The position numbers and the translations under genes are program-made. From Gavia stellata (lineage: Eukaryota; Chordata; Aves; Gaviiformes; Gaviidae), in assembly GCF_030936135.1 (NCBI RefSeq), contig NC_082596.1, positions 1,340,155 to 1,404,154 on the forward strand: DNA of 64,000 nucleotides, written 5' to 3'. The notes under the pieces were generated by a model, which saw only the letters and a program-made list of their open reading frames with translations, was not told the DNA's origin and did not search any database. This document shows positions 10,585-21,446 of this stretch, in pieces; position 1 is the stretch's first letter; each line of letters starts with the position of its first letter.

Positions 10585-10830
10585 ACAGAATCACAGAATC
10601 ATCAAGGCTGGAAAAGACCTGTAAGATCATCAAGTCCAACCCTCAACCCAACACCGCCATGCCCACTAAACCATGTCCTGCAATGCCACGTCCACACATT
10701 CCTTGAACACCTCCAGTGATGGTGACTCCACCACCTCCCTGGGCAGCCTGTTCCAATGCTTCACCACTCTCTCAGGGAAGAAATTTTTCCTGCTATCCAG
10801 CCTAAAGCTCCCCTGGCGCAACTTGAGGCC
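10585..10830 (-). mobile_element. CR1a copy upstream of FK2
   Basis: Same insertion point and same ends as at 5215-5461; it encodes [20 protein letters not shown] on the minus strand. Confidence 0.85.
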
Positions 10831-10944
10831 ACTTCCTTCGCCTTTGCTCTTTCCCCGGCTTGCTGCCATCTTGTCTTTAGGCCTGGCCTTTCCCGTTGGG
10901 TGTGCTCTGTGGGTGTCTTGGTGCCCCTCTTGCTTTAAGGTTGT

Positions 10945-12425
10945 ATCAAACCAAGCCACTTCCAATCATTCGTGAGTGCTCATGGGTAACTGGGGAGGTC
11001 CCAGTTGACTGGAGGTTAGCAAATGTGACACCCATCTGCAAGAAGGGCCACAAGGAAAGGAGGGTCTGGGGAACTCCAGGCCTGTCAGTGTGAGCTCGGT
11101 TCCATGAAAGGGTATGGAGCAGATCATCTTGAGTGCCATCACACAGCACATACAGGACAAGGAGGCAATCAGGCCCAGTCAGGATGGGTTTGTGAAAGGC
11201 AGGTCCTGCTTGACTCACCTGATCTCCTCCTGTGACAAGGTGAGCTGCTTAGTGGATGAGGCAAAGGCTGTGGATGTTGTTTACCTGGACTGTTGTAAAG
11301 CCTTTGACACCATTTCCCAAATCATTCTGGTGGAGAAACTGGCTGCTCGTGGCTTGGACGGGCAAACTGTTTGCTGGGTAAAAAACAGTTAGATGACTGT
11401 GCCCAAAGAGTTGTGGTGAATGGAGTTAAATCCAGCTGGCGGCCGGTCACAAGTGGTGTTCCGCCGGGCTCAGTATTGGGGTCAGTTCAGTTTAATATCA
11501 ATGATCTGGATGAGGGGATGGAGTGCACCCTCAGTAAGGTTGCAGATGACACCAAGTAGGGCGGAGTGTTGATCTGCTTGATGGTAGGAAGGAACTACAG
11601 AGGGCTGTGGGCAGGCTGGATCGATGGGCCAATGCCAATTGTATGAGATTCAACGAGGCTCAGTGCTGGGTCCTGCACTTGGGTGACAACAGCCCATGCA
11701 ATGCTACAGGCTTGTGGAGGAGTGGCTGGAAAGCTGCCCAGCGGAAAAGGACCTGGGGGTGTTGGTCAACAGCCGGGTGAATAGGAGCCAGCAGTGTGCC
11801 CAGGTGGCCAAGAAGGCCAACGGCATCCTGGCCTGTATCAGAAATAGTGTGGCCAGCAGGAGTAGGGAAGGGATTGTCCCCCTGTCCTCGGCACTGGTGA
11901 GGCCGCCCCTCGAATACTGTGTTCAGTTTTGGGACCTTAACGCCTCAAGGAAGAGATGGAGGGGCTAGAGAGCATCCAAAGAAGAGCAAGAAACCTGGTG
12001 AAAGGTCTAGAGCACAAGTCCTGTGAGGAGCGGCTGAGGGAACTGGGGTTGTTTAGTCTGCAGAAAAGAAAGCTGAGGGGAGACCTTATTGCTCTCTACA
12101 ACTACCTGAAAGGAGGTTGTAACGAGGTGGGTTTCAGTCTCTTCTCCCTAGTAAGGAATGATAGGACAGGAGGAAATGGCCTCAGGTTGCGCCAGGGGAG
12201 ATTTAGATTGGATATTAGGAACAACTTCATCCCCAAAAGGATTGTCAAGCACTGGAAGAGGCTGCCCAGGGTAGTGTTGAGTCACCATCCCTGGAGGTAT
12301 TTCAAAGATGTGGAGACATGGCGCTCAGGGACATGGTTTAGTGGTGGTTTGGCAGTGTTAGGTTAATGGTTGGACTCAATGTTCTGAAGGGTCTTCTTCA
12401 GCCTAAATGATTCTATGATTCTAAA
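10945..12425 (+). mobile_element. CR1b copy between FK2 and FK3
   Basis: RT-domain CR1 with [31 protein letters not shown] and [20 protein letters not shown], and a better kept 3' third than the 5586 copy ([32 protein letters not shown]). It ends in ATGATTCTATGATTCT. About 110 bp of host upstream DNA separate it from CR1a. Frameshifts are present. Its last 310 bp recur inverted at 44403-44711. Confidence 0.9.
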
Positions 12426-12708
12426 TGCGTAAAGCCACGGGGAGCTTGCGTCAGAGGCATGGGTAGATGTGCATTAGTATGTCCAAGCCTTTGTTTGGGC
12501 AGGTGAAGGGCTTGCGTCATGAGCTTGCAGCTCCTCTGTGCCAGTCTGTGGTGGTGGTGTTGCTGGTTACATACTTCCTAGAAGAGGTCTTGTAGCCCCT
12601 TTCCACCCACCCTAATGGCCTCCTGAGCTCTGGCTTTGTGCTGGCTGAGGTTAGAAGTGGCTTGGGAGATGAAATGAAAAGGCGACTCAGGCTGGGATGC
12701 AGAAGAAC
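12426..12708. repeat. 3' flank of FK3
   Basis: Conserved with the flank of FK9 (44125-44402, inverted). No coding signal. Confidence 0.65.
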
Positions 12709-12714
12709 TTTACT
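12709..12714 (-). terminator. FK3 poly(A) signal, variant AGTAAA
   Basis: Where FK9 has AATAAA (44119-44124), FK3 has AGTAAA in the same context, CTTC on one side and GTTCTTCTGCATCCCAGCC on the other. AGTAAA is a known weaker variant. No canonical hexamer replaces it nearby. Confidence 0.65.
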
Positions 12715-13151
12715 GAAGGTAAAAAACAGGTAAAAGGGAGGACCACCGAGGGAAGGGAACCAGTCTGAGGTGTAAGTAGGGTGACCATCAGCCGAGGTTC
12801 CTTGCGTGCACTAGATTATTCCAGAGCATCAAGGGCTTTCTTTCCTGCAGCGGTAGCTGCGAACAAGAGGTCCTCGATGGTCTTTAGCTTGTGAGAAGGT
12901 GTTTGCAGCAGAGACTAGGGGACGTAGCAGAAGCGGCGATGCAAAGAAGGACTTGGGAGAAGAGGAGGAGGTGGATGGTCCATGTTTCCAGGCAGCCTGG
13001 GCTGGCCCCTTCCTTTCTTGCTTTGTGCCTTGAGAGAAAGAGCCATGAGCAGCAGGTCCACATGCCAGGAAGGGCCCGGAGGTGCGTCCTCAATCCATGC
13101 CTTGTTTTCCAGGGTGTGAGTGGTTGGTGTCAGGGGTGGTGGCGAGGGCCC

Positions 13152-13460
13152 TTAGCAGGGGTAGCAGCCTCTTCTGCCGCCGAAGCAGCCCAGGCCTCCA
13201 AAGCCATAGCCGTAGCCGAAGCCACCGGAGGAGATGGGCACTCCCTGGGAGCTGAGGATGTTGCCCACGGCAGCGGATGAGGAGGATCCGACGGCGGTGT
13301 TCTGTGGGAAGGAGCTGAGGATGGGTCCTGGCAGGGTGACGAGCACGGCGGGAGGCTGGATGACGACGCGGGATTCCTCGCACTGCCTGACACAGGGCTC
13401 GTTGCAGCTGTCAGCCAGCGGGGTGGGTCCGCAGGGGCGGCAGAGGTCGTAGCAGGCCAT
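13152..13460 (-). CDS. feather beta-keratin FK3
   Basis: 102-residue keratin of the PPAVL type with D29E (CEES). The tail is FGYGYGFGG, and all nine cysteines are present. On the minus strand the intron is 13690 to 13481 (210 bp). Exon 1 ends CAACAG|GTGAG, one A shorter than in the other genes, so the exon 1 end differs. The 3'UTR is the long type (about 440 nt) shared with FK9 and ends at the variant signal AGTAAA. The promoter is class B, although every other PPAVL gene has class A, so FK3 looks like a promoter/coding hybrid. Its distal upstream region is about 213 bp shorter than that of FK6, and an LTR begins 320 bp beyond the TATA box. The reading frame is intact. Confidence 0.96.
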   Translation of the reverse strand: MACYDLCRPCGPTPLADSCNEPCVRQCEESRVVIQPPAVLVTLPGPILSSFPQNTAVGSSSSAAVGNILSSQGVPISSGGFGYGYGFGGLGCFGGRRGCYPC

Positions 13461-13753
13461 GTGTGTGGTGTGGAGGGTCCCTGGAAGAGAGGGTGTTGAG
13501 AAAGTGGAGGGGAATGGGTGTGCGAGGGGTGGTGATGCAGGAGGGCGAGGGAGTGGGGAGGTGTGGTGTGGGGCTGTGGGGAAGCATGGTGGTGGCGAGG
13601 CATCAGGGCTGCTAAGTCTGGGGGCAGACCGTACTGGAAGAGGCAGGCCAGGTGGGTGAGGAGAAGGAGGGGAAGGTGTTTCAGGCTCACCTGTTGACCG
13701 TCAAGGAGAAGGTGTCAGGAGAAGTGTGTGAGGGAGAGAGGCGCTGGGCCGGC

Positions 13754-14079
13754 TTTTATGCTGGTCCCCGAGTGCCCCAGGGTGTGAGACAGGCTTTGTG
13801 CATGACGGCATTTTTCAGCAAGCATGTGTTGCATGCCACACTTGTGTGTAATAAGATGGGGAGTGTTTTCATTCACGAAATTCTGCAATATCATGTCCTT
13901 CTCCTGAGGATGTGTCCACCTGGCACTGGCGGCAGCTTTTAAGTGAGTATTAGAGGCCAAAGGCTGGTGTTGATGGCACGTGTCAGGGCAGGTAGAAGTC
14001 ATGACCAAAGCATAATAGAGGTGGGGTGTCGTCAGTGATGTCATCCCGTGGCACTCTTGCTTGTAGGCTTTTAGGTGGG
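13754..14079 (-). promoter_or_regulatory. FK3 promoter and class B upstream block (shortened)
   Basis: TATA box ATAAAA at 13754-13759 (minus). The class B marker GAGGCCAAAGGCTGG lies near 13950. The GGACATGTCC of other class B genes reads GGATGTGTCC here (13918-13927), losing the invariant C. Relative to FK6, about 213 bp are missing at 14054-14056, where CTC is shared by both edges. Confidence 0.7.
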
Positions 14080-15075
14080 TGTGTTGGGTTGTCATGGCAA
14101 GGTTTTGGTAGCGAAGGGGCTACAGGGGTGGCTTCTGTGAGAAGGCTCCAGAAGCTTCTCCAGTGTCTGATAGAGCCAATGCTGGGTAGGTCCAAGATGG
14201 AGCTGCTAGTGGCCAAACGTGAGCCAATCAGCAACAGTGGTAGCGCCTCTGTGCTAAACATATTTGCTAAGGGGAAAAATCTGCTGCGCTATATTAACTG
14301 GATGAGAGAAGGGAGAAGGCGCTGGAGCCGAGATTCCCTGCAGCCTGTGGTGAAGACCATGGTAGAGCAGTTTGTCCCCCTGCAGCCCATGAAGGTCCAT
14401 GGTGGAGCAGACATCCACCTGCAGCCCATGGAGGACCTGACACCGGAGCAGGTAGATGCATCCGAAGGAGGCTGTGACCCCATGTATAGCTCTGCTGGAG
14501 CAGGTCTTCTAGCCGGACCCGTGACGCCACGGGCGACCCACGCTGGAGCAGTCCGTTCCTGAGTGTCTGCACCTCGTGGAAAGGAGCCATGCTGGAGCAG
14601 TTTGTGAATAACTGCAGCCTGTGGGAAGGAGCCATGTTGGAGAAGTTTGTGAAGGACTGTCTCCCATGGGTGGGACCCCACTTTGGACCAAGGCGGGAGT
14701 GTGAGAAGGAAGGATTGGCAGAGATGAGTGATGGCCTGACCACAACCCGCATTCCCCGTCCCCCTGCGCCGCTGGGGAGGAGGTGGTAGAGAATTTGGGA
14801 GTGAAGTTGAGGCCAGAAGAAGGGAGGGATGGCAGGAAGGTCTTTTAGGTTTTATTATTAAATTTGATTTTTTTTCTCATTATCGTACTCTTAATTTCGA
14901 TTGTCAATACGTTAAATTAATTTTTCCCTTGACAGTAATTGGTGAGTGATCTACCGTGTCCTTATCTCGACCCAGGAGCCCTTGGTGTATTTGTCTCCCC
15001 CTGTCCAGCTGAGGAGAGGCAGTGATAGAGCGGCTTGGTGGGCACTGGGCATCCAGCCCAGGTGAACCCACCACA
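14080..15075 (+). mobile_element. retroviral LTR between FK3 and FK4, fossil
   Basis: Begins TGTGTTGGG and ends AACCCACCACA, 996 bp, with an internal tandem array of GGAGCAG-type units. It is the same family as 7828-8951. The outer flanks (GTGGG and GAGCC) do not match, so one side was probably rearranged after insertion; the S element follows directly. No internal viral genes were seen. The copy at 31263-32258 has the same length. Confidence 0.8.
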
Positions 15076-16137
15076 GAGCCCCACCTTCCCAGCAGAGCAG
15101 GGTCAGGGGCTTGTTCCTGCACCTGGTGCTCAGTGCCCCATGCTGTGGTGCAGGGTCCCCACGGTGAGGAGGATGGTGAGCTCACAGAGGGGGCTCTCTG
15201 TGTGACCTCAGAGCAGAGGGATGGTGGCTTGGGGTCCCCTGCACAGGTGGTCCAGGGACCCTGCAGCAGAGGGGATGGTGGTCGGGAGACTCTTGCATGG
15301 GTCCCTGCAGTGAAGAGGGGATGGTGGTGTGGGGATCCCCCCAAGGGTTCAGTTGGGGACCCCACAGCAAGGTGAGACCGTGGCCTGGGGACTCCCATAT
15401 CGCTGGAAGCTGGGCACGGTGACACGGGACCCTGTGTGTGTGGCCCTGGCACCCCGCCGTGAAGGAAGATGGTGTCATGGGGACTGCCAGGAGATTGGTC
15501 TGGGGAACACAGCAAGGGGGGACAGGACAGGGGACCCTGCGTGGGTGTCCCTGGCACCCTGCAGCAAGGACAAGAAGTGCAGGGTCTGTTGATGTATTTA
15601 TTGATGTCAGCTTTTTTTGGGGGGTGTTATTTAATCAGGGCATTTTCCCTCCCTCTCGCCCCTCTGAGGTCTCTAACTTCTTCCGTGTGAGGGGTTTGGG
15701 TTGGGTTTTGGCAGCATTTCTACTCATTCATTCCCTCGTTCACCTCCCACCCCTCCCAGCAGTTGTTTTGGGGGCTGTTTTGTGAAGATTACCTATTTAT
15801 TGGACTGGAGGTGTTGATTTTGGGGTGCTGAGAGTGGCCTTCTGGAAGCTTCCAGGAGCTTCTGCAGCAGCTGGTGCCTGTCAGCCATCCCCTGATTGGC
15901 AGGTTGTTAGCTGCCTCCCGATTGGCAGGTTGTTAGCTGCCTCCCGATTGGCTGGTCGCTGAGGGTGCTGAGGCAGTGCCTGGCTGTGGTGAGGGAAGGC
16001 TGCGGCCGCGGGGCTGAGGCTGGTGAGCTCTGGGAGAGCTGGTGAGGCCCGTGAGAGGCCCAGGGGGAGCGGGAGCGGCAGGCAGGGGAGGCTGGGAGTG
16101 ACCGCCTGTGGGGTCTTTCTTTGGGCTGAGTGCCGAG
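15076..16137 (+). repeat. S element copy 2
   Basis: It contains about 100 bp not seen at the window edge copy (15076-15171), then the minisatellite part (to about 15590), the AT-rich part, the 26-bp CCAAT-type repeats at about 15894-15967, and the GC-rich right end. At GTGCCGAG (16130-16137) it joins CR1 sequence instead of continuing as in copy 1. Confidence 0.8.
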
Positions 16138-19070
16138 ATGTGAAGGGGGCAGGGGATGAAACCAGGCTGCCTAGAGATGAGCCTGGGGGTGGCGTGCCGA
16201 TGTTGGGGGCGAAATCGATAGCCCAGCTCAAGTGCATGTACTCCTGTGCACGCAGCATGGGCAGCAAACAGGAGGAGCTGGACGCCGTTCTGCAGCAGGA
16301 GAGCTATGATGTAGTCGCCATCACAGAAACATGGTGGGACGACTCACATGACTGGGGTGCTGCAATGGATGGCTATAAGCTCTTCAGGAGGGATAGGCAA
16401 GGAAGGAGAGGTGGTGGGGTGGCTCTCTGTATGTTAGGGAGTGTTTTGATTGTAGAGAGGTCAACGATTGTGACGACAAGATTGAATGTTTATGGGTAAG
16501 GATGAGGGGGAAGGCTAACAAGGCAGATATCCTGCTGGGTGTCTGTTGTAGACCACCCAACGAGGACGAAGAAGCCGACGAAGCGTTCTACGAGCGACTG
16601 TCAGAAGTCTCACTATCGCAAGCTCTTGTTGTTGTGAGGAAGTGAACTTACCGGATGTCTGCTGGAATTATAACACAGCCGAGAGAAACCAGTCGCGGAG
16701 GTTGCTGGAGTGTGTGGAAGATAACTTCCTGACACAGCTGGTAAGCGAGTCCACCAGGGGAGGTGCCCTGCTTGACCTGCTGTTTACAAACAGAGAGGGT
16801 CTGGTGGGAGAAGTGATGGTCAGAGGCCGTCTTGGGCTTAGTGACCATGAAATGATAGAGTTCTTAATTCTTGTTGAAGTAAGGAGGGGCGGTCAGCAAA
16901 ACCATTACCATGGACTTCTGGAGGGCAGACTTCGGCCTGTTCTGGACACTGATTGAGAGGGTCCCTTGGGAGACGGTCCTATAGGGCAAAGGGGCCCAGG
17001 AAGTCTGGACCTTCTTCAAGAAGGAAATCTTGAAGGCGCAGGAGCAGGCATTCCCCATGTGCCGTAAGAAGAGCCGTCGGGGAAGATGACCGGCCTGGCT
17101 GAACGGGGAGCTTTTGCTGGGACTCAGGAAAAAAAGGAGAGTTTATCACCTTTGGAAGAAGGGGCAGGCAACTGAAGAAGAGTACAAGGCCCTCGTTAGG
17201 TCATGCAGAGCTGGAATTAGAAAGGCAAAGGCACAGCTAGAGCTCAATCTGACCATGATTGTAAAGGGATAACAAAAAATGTTTCTATAAATACTTTAAC
17301 AACAAAAAAGAGCCAAGGAGAATCTCCATCCTTTACTGGATGCGGAAGGGAACATTGTCACGAAGGATGAGTAAAAGGCTGAGGTGCTCAATGCCGCCTT
17401 TGCCTCAGTCTTTAATAGCCAGACCAGGTATCCTCAGGGTATTCGTCTCCCTGAGCTGGAAGACAAGGATGGAGAGCAAAGTAAACTCCCCGTGATCCAG
17501 GAGGAAGCTATTAAGAACCTGCTATGCCACCTGGACACTCCCAGGTCTATGGGGCCTGATGGCATCCACCCAAGGGTGTTGAGGGAGCTGGCAGAGGAGC
17601 TTGCCAAGCCACTCTCCATCATTTATCAACGGTCCTGGTTAAAAGGGGAGGTCTGAACGGCTGGAGGCTTGCCAGCGTGACGCCCATCCACAAGAAGGGC
17701 CAGAAGGATGATCCGGGGAACTACAGGCCTGTCAGACTGACCTGGGTGCCAGGGAAGATTATGGAGAGGTTCATCCTGAGGGCACTCACAGGGCACATGC
17801 AGGACAACCAAGGGATCAGGCCCAGCCAGCACGGGTTCATGAAAGGCAGGTCCTGCTTGACTAACCTGATCTCCTTCTATGAGCAGGTGACCCACCTAGT
17901 GGATGAGGGGAAGGCCATCGATGTTGTCTACCTGGACTTTAGTAAAGCCTTCGACACTGTCTCCCACAGTATTCTTCTGGAAAAGCTGGCGACTCGTGGC
18001 TGGGACATGTGCACTCTTCGCTGGGTAGAAAACTGGCTGGACGGCCGAGCCCAGAGAGTCATGGTGAATGGAGTGAAATCCAGTTGGCGGCCGGTGACAA
18101 GCGGAGTCCCCCAGACTCAGTTTTGGGGCTGGTCTTCTTTAATATCTCTATCCATGATCTGGATGAGGGGATCGAGTGCTCCCTTGGCATGTTTGGAGAC
18201 AACACCAGGTCGGGCGGGAGTGTTGATCTCTTTGAGGGTAGGAAGGCTCTGCAGAGGGATCTGGACAGGCTGGATGGATGGGCTGAGGCCAATTGGATGA
18301 GGTTCAACAAGGCCAAGTGCTGAGTCCTGCACTTGGGCCACAACAACCCCATGCAAGGCTACAGGCTTGTGGAGGAGTGGCTGGAAAGCTGCCCTGCAGA
18401 AAAGGACCTGGGGGTGTTGATTGACAGTCAGCTGAATAGGAGCCAGCAGTGTGCCCAGGTGGCCAAGAAGGCCAACGGCATCCTGGCCTGTATCAGAAAT
18501 GGTGTGGCCAGCAGGAGTAGGGAGGTGATCGTGCCCCTGTCCACGGTGCTGGTGAGGCCGTACCTCAAATCCTTTGTTCAGGTTTTGGGCCCTTCACTCC
18601 AAGAAGGACGTTGAAGTGCTGGAGCATGTCCAGAGAAGGGCGACGAAGCTGGTGAGGGGTCTGGAGCACAAGTCTGATGAGGAGCGGCTGAGGGAACTGG
18701 GGTTGTTTAGCCTGGAGAAGAGGAGGCTGAGGGGAGACCTCATCGGCTCTCTACAACTACCTGAAAGGAGGTTGCAGAGAGGTGGGTGTTGGTCCCTTCT
18801 CCCAAGTGACGAGTGACAGGACTAGAGGAATGGCCTCAAGTTATGCCAGGGGAAGTTCAGGCTGGATATTAGGAAAAATTTCTTTACTGAGAGAGTGGAG
18901 AAACACTGGAAAAGGCTGCCCAGGGAGCTGGTGGAGTCACATTCATTAGAGGTGTTCAAGGAACGTGGCACTGTGGGACATGGTTTAGTGGGCATGGTGG
19001 TGTTAGTTGATGGTTGGACATGATGATCTTACAGGTCTTTTCCAACCTTAGTGATTCTGTGTGATTCTGT
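16138..19070 (+). mobile_element. CR1d, CR1 LINE with endonuclease and RT domains
   Basis: Nearly complete ORF2: apurinic endonuclease part (YDVVAITETWWDDSHDW, GYKLFRRDRQGRRGGGVAL), linker (LNAAFASVFNSQT, SMGPDGIHPRVLRELAEEL), RT ([56 protein letters not shown]) and the 3' end GTGATTCTGTGTGATTCTG. The catalytic FADD reads FGDN, and stops and frameshifts split the ORF, so it is inactive. No ORF1 was seen. Copies: 33321-36255 and, inverted, 53340-56273. Confidence 0.92.
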
Positions 19071-19502
19071 AATCCCGACTGGCCATGGCGCCAGACAACC
19101 TGCTGTAGGTGGCCCTGCTTGAGGAGCGGGGTTGAAGCACATGGTCTCCAGAGGTTCCTGCCAAACTACATGATTCTGTGATTCTGTTTGCTGGGAGGGC
19201 AGGAGAGTCATTGTAGGGAAGAGAGTTAGTCAAGGGTGTTCTGGCACGGGGAGACTTTGTGAGAGGCATATGAAGGTGTGCATTATTGCGCCAAAGGCTT
19301 TGAGCAACTGGTGGGCTTGCGTAATGTTCTGGAAGCCACGAGGCACCGGTGTTGGTGGTGGCATATTTTGTACGATAGGTCTTGTGGCCCCTTTCCACCC
19401 ACCCTGATGATCTATTAGGCTCTGTTTTTTCTCGGGTGAAGTTGGAAAAGCCTTGGGAGAAGAAAGGAAGTGGAGGCATTTGAGGCTGGGATGCAGGAGG
19501 AC
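19071..19502. repeat. old CR1 tail and conserved 3' flank of FK4
   Basis: 19071-19192 is an older CR1 3' end (CAGACAACCTGCTGTAGG, then CTCCAGAGGTTCCTGCC and TGATTCTGTGATTCTG). The standard keratin 3' flank follows. Confidence 0.7.
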
Positions 19503-19508
19503 TTTATT
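19503..19508 (-). terminator. FK4 poly(A) signal
   Basis: AATAAA on the minus strand, about 270 nt beyond the stop. Confidence 0.8.
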
Positions 19509-19777
19509 GAGGCAAAAGAGTGAAAATGCAGGAGCACCAAGTGGAGGGGAGTCGGTGTGAGGTGCAAAGAAGGAGGTGGTAGAAGAGGAGGAGGTACATG
19601 GGCCATGTTTCCAGGCAGCCTGGGCAGGCCCCTTCCCTGCTTCCTTGCTTGGTGCCTTGAGAGGAGGAGTTGTGGATAGTAGCTTGACATTCCAGGAAGG
19701 GCCAGAGGTGCATCTTCAATCCATGCCATGGTTTCCAGGGTGTGGGTGGTTGGTGTCAGGGGTGGTGACGAGGGCCC

Positions 19778-20080
19778 TTAGCAGGGGTAACAGCCTCTTC
19801 CGCGGCCAAAGCAGCCCAGGCCTCCAAAGCCGTAGCCGAAGCCGCCGGAGGAGATGGGCACTCCCTGGGAGCTGAGGATGTTGCCCACGGCAGCGGATGA
19901 GGAGGATCCGACGGCGGTGTTCTGTGGGAAGGAGCTGAGGATGGGTCCTGGCAGAGTGACGACCACGGTGGAAGGCTGGATGACGACGCGGGATTCCTCG
20001 CACTGCCTGACACAGGGCTCGTTGCAGCTGTCAGCCAGCGGGGTGGGTCCGCAGGGGCGGCAGAGGTCGTAGCAGGCCAT
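19778..20080 (-). CDS. feather beta-keratin FK4 (100-residue form)
   Basis: 100-residue keratin. Relative to FK1 one GY pair is missing from the tail (FGYGFGG) and the end reads [11 protein letters not shown], replacing GGRR by GRGR. The core is the STVVV type (P37S, A38T, L40V) with D29E. All nine cysteines are kept. On the minus strand the intron is 20304 to 20101 (204 bp), with a distinctive TTTTACTGTCGCATGAG stretch near 20147-20163 that is shared only with FK11. It has a class B promoter and a short 3'UTR. FK7 and FK11 have the same tail and form its subgroup. The coding sequence is intact. Confidence 0.97.
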   Translation of the reverse strand: MACYDLCRPCGPTPLADSCNEPCVRQCEESRVVIQPSTVVVTLPGPILSSFPQNTAVGSSSSAAVGNILSSQGVPISSGGFGYGFGGLGCFGRGRGCYPC

Positions 20081-20368
20081 GTCTGTGGTGTGGAGGGTCC
20101 CTGGAAGAGAGGGTGTTGAGGAAGTGGAGGGGAATGGGGGTGCGAGTTTTACTGTCGCATGAGTGCGAGCGATTGTGGAGTCCTGATATGGGGCTGTGGG
20201 CAGCGTGGTGGAGGCGTCAAAGCTGCTGAGTCTTGGGGCAGAGCGTGCTGGAAGAGAGGGGCCAGGTGGGTCAGGAGAAGGAGGGGAAGGGGTTTCAGGC
20301 TCACCTTGTTGACCGTGAAGGAGAAGGCGTCAGGAGCAGTGTGTGAGGGAGAGAGGCTCTGGGCTGAC

Positions 20369-20900
20369 TTTTATGCTGGTCCCCAAGGGGCGTGACCATC
20401 TTTGCGCATGACAGCATTTTTCAGCAAGCAGCTGTTACATGCCACAACCTCGTGAGTAATAAGGTGGGACGTGTTTTCCTTCCTGAAATTCTGCAATTTC
20501 CTGTCCTCCTCTTGAGGACATGTCCGCTTGGCCCAGGCGGCAGCTTTTAAGTGAGAGTATTAGAGGCCAAAGGCTGGTGTTGATGGCACGTGTCAGGGCA
20601 GGTAGAAGTCATGACCAAAGCATAATAGAGGTGGGGTGTCATCGGTGAGGTCATCCCGTGGCACTTGTGTGGTGTGGTTTGCGGGTGCGTTGTGAAGAGG
20701 GGGCCTCAATTCATCTCAGCCCTGGGAGGCTCGTCTTGGTTTGGAAGTGTGCTGCGCGTGAGGGTCTGCCCCTTCCAATTGCATTTAGTCCCTCCCTGTT
20801 TTGCTGCCAGCTCGCTAAGCCTTTACTAAGGCCTGGCCTTTCCCATTGAGTGTGCCCCATGGGTGCCTTGGTGCCGCTGTTGCTTGTAAGGTTGTAGCTG
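20369..20900 (-). promoter_or_regulatory. FK4 promoter and class B upstream block
   Basis: TATA box ATAAAA at 20369-20374 (minus). A perfect p53/p63-type half-site GGACATGTCC lies at 20516-20525, within an imperfect 9-bp dyad. GAGGCCAAAGGCTGG lies near 20565. There is no octamer, and the upstream DNA is not interrupted by CR1a or CR1b. Confidence 0.7.
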
Positions 20901-21446
20901 GGAGAAAGGAGGCTGCCTGTTTGGGGTTGTGCCTCCTTGGTGCCCTCCCTGGGAGTGTCTGCATGCAGGCAGAGGAGGGCTAATTGCAAGAGCATGTCAT
21001 TGTCCTGTCAGCTACGGTTCAGAGCTCGCAGGCCCTGTGATGTGGGGAGCCCTGCCAGGCTCTCCAAAGGCTTGTGTTGGCCCCTCCATAGCGCTCCCCT
21101 TAGCTGGGGATGGTACATGTGCAGAGTCGGCTTTGGTGTGATGCAGTGCTTGGGCTATGGCATGATACGGTGCTTGGGCTCTGGTGTGACACATCCAAAG
21201 AAGAAGAATGAGAAGAAAGAGAATTTGGAGATTGCTGAGGGGAGTTGGAGGCGAGCATGCAGCACATGGCTGCAGAGCTGAGGCCTTGGTTGTGGTGGAT
21301 GCATGCCAAAGGTTTGATGAATGCAAGGCATTCCCCAGTTGAGCTGAGGTGAGTGTTTTGCAGGCTGTTTGTCAGGCAAGCAGTGCTTGTTGCTGAGGAA
21401 GATGAAGGGAGGTAGGAAGGAATGCTGTGCGTCTGGAGATAAGCAA
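20901..21446. other. distal upstream spacer of FK4
   Basis: No gene seen. It has two imperfect 24-bp units around 21135-21185 (GTGCTTGGGCTATGGCATGA-type) and a purine-rich stretch AAGAAGAAGAATGAGAAG. The spacer recurs inverted at 42031-42559 and 50966-51539. Confidence 0.6.

Larger units (their letters stand above)
14080..20080. repeat. direct segmental duplication (copy of 31263-37264)
   Basis: LTR, S, CR1d and FK4 here correspond to LTR, S, CR1d and FK7 at a constant offset of 17,183-17,184 bp (14080/31263, 16137/33320, 19778/36962). Confidence 0.88.

Noticed and set aside
14904-15557. 217-221 codon Pro/Ser-rich frame (MPGTPTQGPL) repeated in S and LTR copies
   Set aside because: It spans an LTR end and a minisatellite. 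Its composition is low complexity and it has no family match that I recognise; it persists because the DNA was recently duplicated.
15076-16137. S as the internal region of an endogenous retrovirus beside the LTR
   Set aside because: No primer-binding site follows the LTR, no polypurine tract or gag/pol similarity was seen, and no second LTR lies on the far side.
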